In this document: piece by piece, positions 57,101 through 64,000 of the stretch
Numbering within the stretch: position 1 is the first letter of the stretch
How the letters are laid out: every line of letters begins with the position of its first letter
Program-made: the position numbers and the translations under genes
NCBI RefSeq assembly: GCF_964340395.1
Contig: NC_135552.1
Coordinates: forward strand, 13,345,694 to 13,409,693
Direction of reading: 5' to 3'
Length of the DNA: 64,000 nucleotides
Origin: Glandiceps talaboti
Lineage: Eukaryota; Hemichordata; Enteropneusta; Spengelidae
Notes under the pieces: model-generated
Told to the model about the DNA's origin: nothing
What the model saw: the letters and a program-made list of their open reading frames with translations, nothing else
The model's database searches: none

Positions 57101-60100
57101 TGCACCATGCCTATAGCACTACTGAACCATATCAGTTCAGTTGTGCTGAAAAACATCCATCTTTTAAATCAACGATGATGAATCATGTTACTTAGGTAAA
57201 TGGGGCACATGTTATTTTTAAAGGTCTCCTTGACACAGTGAACTTCCATACAACTAGGAATACTGACAATAAATCATTTTGATGTCATATTGGACAGCTG
57301 GAATGACTAGATGAAAATAATGTCATTCAGCCTTCAGGGCTCTCCCCAGGTAAAGAAATCATTGTGCTAGCACAATCCTTGCCCCACAGGCCACCATGGC
57401 AGGTTTCAAAGTTTTCTATCAACCAAGAGCTTTAGCAATCTTTGAATTACACAATCATTTTTTTTTCAGTAATGATGCAGATGTATATATGTTATACAGA
57501 TAATTATGCACACACATCATTCAAATAATATCTTAACATTTTATGCAAATCAGTCCGATCCTTACTTTTTATCTTAAGAACAATAACTGTCACCACACTA
57601 CATGCAAAACTTAAAAATGATAAATTGAAATGCAAAGAACTTACATTTGTTAAGAAAAATTTTGAAAATTATTTTGTGAAAATTTCACATCTGATATTTG
57701 AAAAGATAGCTGACTGCAGCAAACTGTGACAGCATAGATTACAGGCAAGACAAGATATAAGAATCCACAGCAGATAAGTTGACATTCAACCATACCTGTT
57801 ATGTTGCCTTCTTCTAGTATATTCAGAATAGAATTTGAGATGTAGTCATTGTCTGGCGTACTAAATAGATGGTCATCGTCGCCTACATCACAAACATCAA
57901 TAAATGCATCATCACTGCATTCTGAGCTGGTACCACTCATACTGCATGATGTACTGGACCCTGATGCCTTCAACGCCTGCGTTGCTTCTTTGTGTTGTTT
58001 GACCCTGTCACAAAATCACAAAATAATAGTAATCAAGTCCCATATAGCTGATTGGCATGGCTTCACATTGATCAAAACTGGGTGCTTGGGTGAACTTGAA
58101 AATAATTTTCCTTTTTTGAATACTTGCATACTGTATACCTATTATTTTGTACTAGAATACAGAAACATTGTGCAGAACACTAGACAAACTGCCTTTTTTT
58201 CTGTGACTTTAATATAGGGAAGGATAGATGCAGAGAAATTATCTAGAATGAGATGGAATGCTGTGAGATAAGTATTGTCTGCAGAGCTTAAATCCAGACT
58301 TCTACACAGCAAGAAGTCCGGTAGTTATACTCTGCAGTGTTTATTCTTGCACTGACAGTAAACTTTGATATCACAAGTTCAAGATCACAAAGTCTGCTTC
58401 AGTGCACTTCTAGTAGAATAGGTTGAATAAATGACAACCTACGGAGTTTACTTCCTGTCACATACGTTTACTTCTCTACCCCTTCTCCCCAATCCATCCA
58501 AAATTCCAACAGGAGTGTAGATCTGAACTGACAAAAAAAAATCACAATTTTCCAAAAGCTGATTTTAGTAATTCTGTTTATTTGTAGAGAATATTGCCAT
58601 CTACTTTGTGAGATCTAAAAATCCTTCAAAATTAGCTACATCATTCCCTGAACAATATACCTTAGTGCAACATTATACCATAATTCAGGAGATAATGGCT
58701 TTGTTATTCACGAGCGCTTTCATCTTCTATAATTATACATGCAAGTACCTGGGCAAAAAGAAAAATCCATTGCATCATCCCATTGCCATGACAACAGCAT
58801 CAGCTATGCATCTTCATCAAGTACTTTATATCTTTGATCTTTTCTTACCTTTCAATTTCTGCTTCAATGGCTGTGATATCCATATCCAGGTTGTTACCAC
58901 TGGGAGCAATGTACTTGTTGAAGAACTCTGCTTGGTGTTCCTTCGAAAACAGCGGTTCTATACTCCATGGACTGCAGGGAATAAATAAATATCAAAAAAT
59001 ATTACAAAATGACAGAGTTGTTGATATAAATGATAAACTGAGATCTTGTACAGAAGTATCAATATGAAAATTGAATATACATATATCATTTATGGCTACC
59101 TTCTAAAAATAGTAATTTCATAACAATTTTATGTCCATTTTTTTCAGAATTTATGTGTAATGTAAAAATGTAAATGTATGTTTACTCCATTGAGCCAGGG
59201 AAATACTATAATATTATAAACCTGACAAAGTAAAAGTATTGTCAAGACAAGATAACAGCTTTCAATATGACAACAGTATAGAAATCTGAATGACTTTCAG
59301 TGATAAAGTCATTTCATAAAAATTTGATGTACATTCTTTTGGCAGTATTCAGAATTCATGTGTACTTCAAAGAAAGTGTGCACACTGTTGTCCCCTGAAG
59401 ATAATATTGCAATAGTGACCATAAAATATTTGAGACCAGATTTGATGCTGCATCTATCCATGTGTAACAGTAAATTATATCTGGAGGACTTGTGAACATA
59501 ACTAGTCATATTTCAACAATTTTAATGAACATTTTTTTGGTGTTAATTTATTCAGAATTTGTGAGTATTGTAATTTGTAGTATTGTACTGTACATCATAC
59601 TTCTAAATTATTGTTGGACAGTTGGCAATGTAATTTGCAGAAAACAATTTGTGACATGGCAAAACTAAAACAATCAACATCAATATGACGGTCTGTCTTG
59701 GACAGTGCTGTAAGAGAGGCTGTGGTTTACAACTACATGTACCATTGAACAATCTGTACATGTATATCACAGACCATGCCTCCAAGTAACAAATTCAACT
59801 TGGCATCACAAAATAATTTAAATAATTGATTTTACCACATTATTTATATATATGCATACATGAATTTCAGCTTTGCATTCAATGGGCTATATAGTCCAAT
59901 AGTGCATGAAAACAAGAATGACATCGCACTCACATTATTTCTCAATATTTGACAGACACATTACAGACATAAAATTACTATTCACTTGTTCCCTCTACAT
60001 TTTTTTTTACGATGAATAGTGATTGTAATGTGATTATATATCATTATGCAAAATAACTGTCTAGTCTGATGAAAGGGTTTGATAACAATGGACTGAGTAT

Positions 60101-62361
60101 TTTAATGAGAAGGTCAACTCAGCCATAGATGATCCACCAACATTGGTGGAGGGTCAATGACTAAGCCTACACAATGTGCAACAATTCTGATGACCTCCAA
60201 GCACATGTTTGGGAGGTAGTACTAATACTATAGGACGTTTTTATACCTCAGCTCCATGGGTAGGATAGTATTGATCTGCATCAGTCATTTTGACTATTTC
60301 CACTACAGAATTTGATACACAGTTAAAACAGTCCCTGTAGTAATAGGTATGGCACTTCCAACAAAATGCTCGTTTTCAATTTTTCTTTTGGTATCTCTGT
60401 CAGTAGAACCGAACAGTCAACAACACACCATAGAACAGATTGAATCTACAATGTACTATTGAATGGTTCCAGTGTAGAGTGACTATTTCCACACATTTTT
60501 TATACAGATAAATTTACTTTCAACCAAAACACAGCTTTCCTGCAGGAGTGCTGTTGATATGGGATACAAATAGGTTAGCTTGTTTGTGTATATAGTCGCT
60601 GTAAAACACAACCCATCAAATCAAGGATATCAAGTCAGGTCTTCTTAAAGTACAACAGTCTTAATTCCTTGTCAATCACAATTTTTTTTTCAGTTATCGC
60701 AGTCCAAAAATGTATGGTCTGATTCACTCGATAAGAAAGTTTTCTATAAATTTATACCTAATTATATCAATGGGGTAGATGCATGTACATGTAACTGTTA
60801 ATAAATGTGTGAGTACCACATTGGGACTGCCACATATTGAAACCTGACCCGACCCCGACCTGGCCTTAGATTACCCATGCTATACTTATGAATTTATCAG
60901 CTGATGAACAACTACAGCCTGGTTTTGAAGAAAATAAATTTGCAATATTGGTGAGGGCATGTACAGATTACATAACATGACCTAGCCTTAATTCAATGTC
61001 CAAATGTTTTAAAATTAAAGAGCATGTTTCTTACAGCAAAATTTCATTTCATGTATTTCACCTTTGATGCATCTAGAATATCTGTAAAAGTTCCAATACT
61101 CTTCACAGAGGAGAAGTATGTCTGTCTGGTGCTCAGCAAGAAGACTAATAGATAATGTTGTTGAAATTAATATTACATTTGATGTCAAGGTCACCTTGCA
61201 AAGTTCATGGCAAACCATTCATGATAAAAGATTGCTGTCCATTTTAGCCCAGCTCACAAGCCACCAAGAACAGCTTTCTATGTTTTCCTCAATATTATCA
61301 ACTACATGTAATAATGATTATTTGATATACATATTTTATGAAACACCACTGGTCAAGATAACCCCCTCATCCCAACACATACACACCCAATAATAACCGC
61401 AATATGTGCAAGAAATGTGTGCACATCATAATTTGGACTACTGAAACATATTGAATAATTAACTGTTATCTTACATTATTACTTAGTAAGTCAATTAATC
61501 ATGGGAAAAGAAACCTGGCCTCTTTCAGGCAACCCAATATGTAGACCTTCAGTTCACAAGTGTTAGTCATGGGCCAAGCAACGTTTCTTTGTATATGCAA
61601 CATTCCTAATCAAACACATGGTGCCGGTGCTACAGTACAAGTGGGCGGTGGTTACCAGAACCGACAGAATTGCGGGTGAAACTATATTTTGTTAATTCAT
61701 AAATTGTGTTTTTCCTTGCTTAGGTTTAACTATAAGTGATCAGTAACTCACGGACAACACTGTTCGGCGTTGGTTTTGTTTCAAGCTCTTGTATTCTTGT
61801 ACTGCGTAAGTCAATACACAACATGTCCACACATTAGCCATGACGGTCACGTTGACGTGGCGACGAGACATGCCGACCAGACTCTCTCTTTATCGGCGGT
61901 TTCGAGACAAATTAACACAGCACAAAAATATACCATAGCACCCTACCTACATATTCTATGTGATTATGGGAAATTGCCTTTAAATTGTAAACAGAACACT
62001 GTTTTAATTTGTGCCCAAAATGCTACCCCTCTGAAGGCAACGTTCGGAACAGCTGATTTCAATATCGCTGAGAATTTCCCACAGCACGACGACCCATCAT
62101 GAAATGACTAAGCCAGCTTCCGGTTTGTTGTCTGCAAAAAATGACCAACATTTCGAAGAGGTGACGACCTAATTTGAGATAGTCATCGCTTATGTAGACA
62201 TACAAATGGTTTGATAAAACTGTTATTATGTCCAGGAAAGGAGATGACGGCCAAATCATGGTCCGTCCAACCAGTAAAAGAAGAAATAAGCAGGCGTAAA
62301 AGGCGTGTGTAGGTCCGTATGGAACTCACCTCGTTAACGTTACACTGGATTCAGCGATCAT
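51117..62361 (-). CDS. FAM199X: FAM199X, complete eight-exon gene
   Basis: Conserved animal protein of unknown biochemical role. Coding exons on the minus strand: 62330-62361, 58849-58971, 57796-58004, 56152-56320, 54780-54931, 52285-52481, 51578-51688, 51117-51176; joined length 1053 nt, 350 residues (human about 390). Junction phases agree throughout. Exon 1 gives MIAESSVTLT and exon 2 continues SPWSIEPLFSKEHQAEFF; exon 3 has SSECSDDAFIDV and an acidic stretch; exon 4 WTDSELELQV and PRKRRKV; exon 5 the most conserved block DEMGLREQMEIIRIINPNA and PTDSEFVI; exon 6 LNDEKLQRIREYIKKNSS then a Ser-rich tail; exon 7 a basic coiled stretch ending KEKRSGLFRKEE; exon 8 the acidic end DEDEEEVDIL. Order and motifs match human FAM199X. 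PRKRRKV may be a nuclear localisation signal. It is divergent from HIKESHI. Confidence 0.93.
51511..51577 (+). repeat. 25-bp tandem repeat abutting the FAM199X exon 7 donor
   Basis: TCTCCATGACTACA begins at 51511, 51536 and 51561. The third unit ends in TACATACCTC, where the complement gives the splice donor GAG|GTATGTA of exon 7 (51578). Confidence 0.8.
53811..53946 (+). repeat. 135-bp intronic repeat, copy 1 (FAM199X intron 5)
   Basis: One of three almost identical copies (others 55272-55422 and 58272-58426), all in the same orientation and all in introns of FAM199X. It contains nested inverted pairs: CTGCAGAG (53818-53825) with CTCTGCAG (53869-53876), and inside GACTTCT with AGAAGTC. Confidence 0.9.
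53985..54175 (+). repeat. Tandem units carrying the palindrome ACCTAGGT
   Basis: CCACCTAGGT occurs at 54011, 54045, about 54086 and 54123, spaced 34-41 bp, each followed by (T)AGTCATAAATCAT or a variant. FAM199X intron 5. Confidence 0.7.
54780..54931 (-). CDS. FAM199X: FAM199X exon 5, most conserved block
   Basis: Acceptor CCTTCACAG and donor ATAG|GTAAG. It starts with the last base of the Trp codon shared with exon 4 and ends in phase 1. It reads SSLTCEEKSSVVEYLGQTIS, then DEMGLREQMEIIRIINPNA and PTDSEFVI. This is the part used to recognise the family (human: EMGLREQLDIIKIIDPSA, PTDSEFII). Confidence 0.93.
55272..55422 (+). repeat. 135-bp intronic repeat, copy 2 (FAM199X intron 4)
   Basis: Same body as copy 1 from TGTCTGCAGAGC to CTTCAGTGCAC, continuing for another 21 bp (TTCTAGTAGAATAGGTTGA) that it shares with copy 3 only. 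Confidence 0.9.
57030..57092. repeat. (CA)n microsatellite
   Basis: CA/CGCA units ending in CAGACAGACGGAC, in FAM199X intron 3. Confidence 0.95.
58272..58426 (+). repeat. 135-bp intronic repeat, copy 3 (FAM199X intron 2)
   Basis: Same body, starting GTATTGTCTGCAGAG as in copy 1 and ending in TTCTAGTAGAATAGGTTGA as in copy 2; one substitution in the hairpin loop (CACAGC for CACAAC). Confidence 0.9.
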
Positions 62362-63133
62362 TTTTGTGTCTTTCTCCGGCCGTTTTGGCCTTAATTTTCA
62401 CCAACAGTTGGCGTGACAAGTATCTAATCAGAGCCTTTCACTTAATGAGCGAAATGGTATGATATTACGCGTTTCTTTGTAAAATTTACACCTTCGGTAG
62501 TCCTACCCTTTCAACATGCACCGGGAAATAGTGGGGACAATAGAATGTAGATGCCATACACGTCATGTGGGTACCTCATTAGGCAATATTGCAGATGAAT
62601 CAAGAAATTTGATTGGTCACTATTCAGACATGACAGCTTGATATGGGCGGGACTTCTGTAAAAGTATCCAATGGCAGAGACTGTTACATTACCATCAGGG
62701 GTTGCCACGGTAAACACGTGCGTGATAAATGTAACCAATCATATCAAAGTAATTTCCCCGCCAGTTCCGAAGGTCACCTTCGATCCTCTGTTAATGTTAA
62801 TGTTGCCCTTTTCAAACATTTTCATATAAATATATAACCAGGTTATTTTCGGAGACGTTTGTTTTCATCACCTACATCATAAAATAATTTGTCCACCTTC
62901 TAAAAAGGAGAGAAGGGAAATTATTTTATCGTATGGCTACAGCGAGCTCCCAGTCAGCATTGCACTAATATTTTAGTAGAGGTTAAAGGTTATTTCATGA
63001 CGACACGAATCCGGAAGTACACATTCCAGGCCAGGCGCGGCGTCGCATCGCATTGAATGTGAATGCAGATTACTAGTAACAGTGTGTGTTTATTGTATAT
63101 CTTTTGGTCTAATGCTTTGACAAGTAAATCACC
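62362..63133. promoter_or_regulatory. Divergent promoter interval, FAM199X / HIKESHI
   Basis: 772 bp between the two start codons. A CCAAT box in either orientation appears at about 62611 (GATTGGTCAC), 62669 (TCCAATGGC) and 62734 (AACCAATCA), with a GC-box-like GGGCGGGAC at 62645. An ETS-type CCGGAAGT stands at 63011-63018, about 120 bp before the HIKESHI ATG. Such a mix fits a housekeeping bidirectional promoter. Confidence 0.5.
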
Positions 63134-63163
63134 ATGTTTGGATGTGTAGTGGCTGGCAGACTT
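63134..63163 (+). CDS. HIKESHI: HIKESHI (HSP70 nuclear import carrier), first coding exon
   Basis: ATG in context AATCACCATGT opens MFGCVVAGRL and stops at a consensus donor CTT|GTAAGTA in phase 0. Human HIKESHI begins MFGCLVAGRL, with one difference in ten residues. The protein carries HSP70 into the nucleus under heat stress by binding FG nucleoporins. The call rests on ten residues plus the donor and promoter context; the next exon (expected VQ-type start) was not found before the window ends, so intron 1 is longer than 836 bp. Confidence 0.75.
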
Positions 63164-63453
63164 GTAAGTACTCGTCGGATGAATTTTGAAGGTGCAGTCA
63201 CACCAACCTTCTTCGCACACATACACAGTACGTGTTTGAGGGTGGTGACCCGGAGGCTAGGACATGCATGTGTTCGATGCAAGGATTTGTTATGATGGGA
63301 AGGATGTGTATGTCTGGACCATAGCGTATAGTGCTCTATGATGATGGAGTTGACAATTTCATTGATTCAGTGCAATAAACGATGTATCTTCATATTATGA
63401 CCGCTATACAAAATATAATATGACAGTCACAGTTAACATAAATAATGTGTTCT

Positions 63454-63532
<79 letters not shown>

Positions 63533-64000
63533 CATGATCATGGTGGTGGTGGTGGTGGTGGTGGTGGTGATGATGATGGCGATGATGATAATGTGCTCTC
63601 CCCCCCCCTCCCCACAGGGATAGTGGAAATGGTATTGAGGCGTTGCTATAACTGTCAAAATAGCTGTTCTAATGAGCAATTGTCTCTACCAAGTAACCAA
63701 TGACAACTTCCTGTCAGTTTGTGATGGATTACTCCTGACATGTGCTGTTCACCCTTGCCCAGCAGGAGGTGGTTTAGCCAGATTTTCAGTGAAATTTGAC
63801 CATACGTGGAGAAGATAGTGATTGTAGAAAATGATGACATGTATAGGACTAGACTGTGGTGTCAAAGTCTAGTCACATGCATGTTATGATCATCTCCACC
63901 TTATAGTCAAATGGATTTTTCAAGCACAGAATTCTGTTTTCACCACCAAAAGCGATACTTTATGCTATGGTAGCATTGATATAAATGTGATGGCGTTATC
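63164..64000 (+). other. HIKESHI intron 1 (partial), with trinucleotide repeats
   Basis: A (GAT)n tract at about 63453-63531 leads through GATCATGATCATG into (GGT)n at about 63541-63568 and a C-rich run at 63600-63612. The Met- and Ile-rich frames here are repeat products. No second exon seen. Confidence 0.6.

Noticed and set aside
58608-58988. 126-codon plus-strand frame
   Set aside because: Antisense shadow of FAM199X exon 2 and flanking intron.
61770-62102. 110-codon plus-strand frame near the FAM199X promoter
   Set aside because: No recognised similarity; lies in FAM199X intron 1 on the opposite strand without splice support.
63404-63679. Met-rich and Ile-rich frames
   Set aside because: Products of the (GAT)n and (GGT)n repeats in HIKESHI intron 1.

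Overview
This is animal genomic DNA: coding exons of about 30-210 nt lie between AT-rich introns with GT...AG borders, there is a spliceosomal U2 snRNA gene, and microsatellites, minisatellites and short transposon relics are abundant. The genes match animal-wide families (LMW-PTP/ACP1, LIX1/LIX1L, FAM199X, HIKESHI). Compact gene spacing, frequent ACATGT-type words and repeat tails of invertebrate style suggest a marine invertebrate (amphioxus, hemichordate or lophotrochozoan are all possible), but the species cannot be fixed from the sequence alone.

Layout. 1-6.8 kb: probable intron 1 of a LIX1-like gene on the minus strand, whose first coding exon is 6823-7033. 7.0-7.7 kb: divergent promoter interval. 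7.7-13.9 kb: complete low-molecular-weight protein tyrosine phosphatase gene (ACP1 copy 1, plus strand) with two alternative versions of exon 2. 13.9-17.5 kb: repeat-bearing intergenic DNA. 17.48-17.67 kb: U2 snRNA gene. 17.7-20.6 kb: partial duplicate of the 3' part of the second ACP1 gene, carrying broken exon 4 and open exon 5. 20.8-21.5 kb: tandem repeat and retroelement tail. 22.0-31.75 kb: a 9.7-kb minisatellite of about 27-bp units with a superimposed 3.39-kb duplication. 31.75-39.5 kb: intergenic DNA with repeats and a large (TA)/(CATA) tract. 39.5-47.6 kb: second complete ACP1-like gene (copy 2) with one exon 2 only and an intron 3 inflated by microsatellites, a possible recombinase relic and a 2.63-kb transposon insertion. 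47.6-51.1 kb: intergenic. 51.1-62.4 kb: complete eight-exon FAM199X gene on the minus strand. 62.4-63.1 kb: second divergent promoter. 63.13 kb onward: first coding exon of HIKESHI (plus strand), which runs out of the window.

How the parts relate. The two complete ACP1 genes share intron positions and phases, so they arose by tandem duplication. Copy 1 can make two isozymes by choosing exon 2A or 2B, the same logic as vertebrate fast and slow ACP1 isoforms; copy 2 keeps one exon of the 2B/slow type and has an unusual DCYY in place of the family DPYY active-site motif. A later partial duplication of the copy 2 3' half left the relic at 18.8-19.5 kb. Comparing relic and source gives an empty site that exposes a Harbinger-like insertion in copy 2. 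FAM199X, HIKESHI and LIX1-like are single genes with no evident functional link to the phosphatases.

Limits: exon borders were placed by eye from splice signals and family similarity. UTRs, promoters and transposon families are inferred, and no alignment program or database was used.
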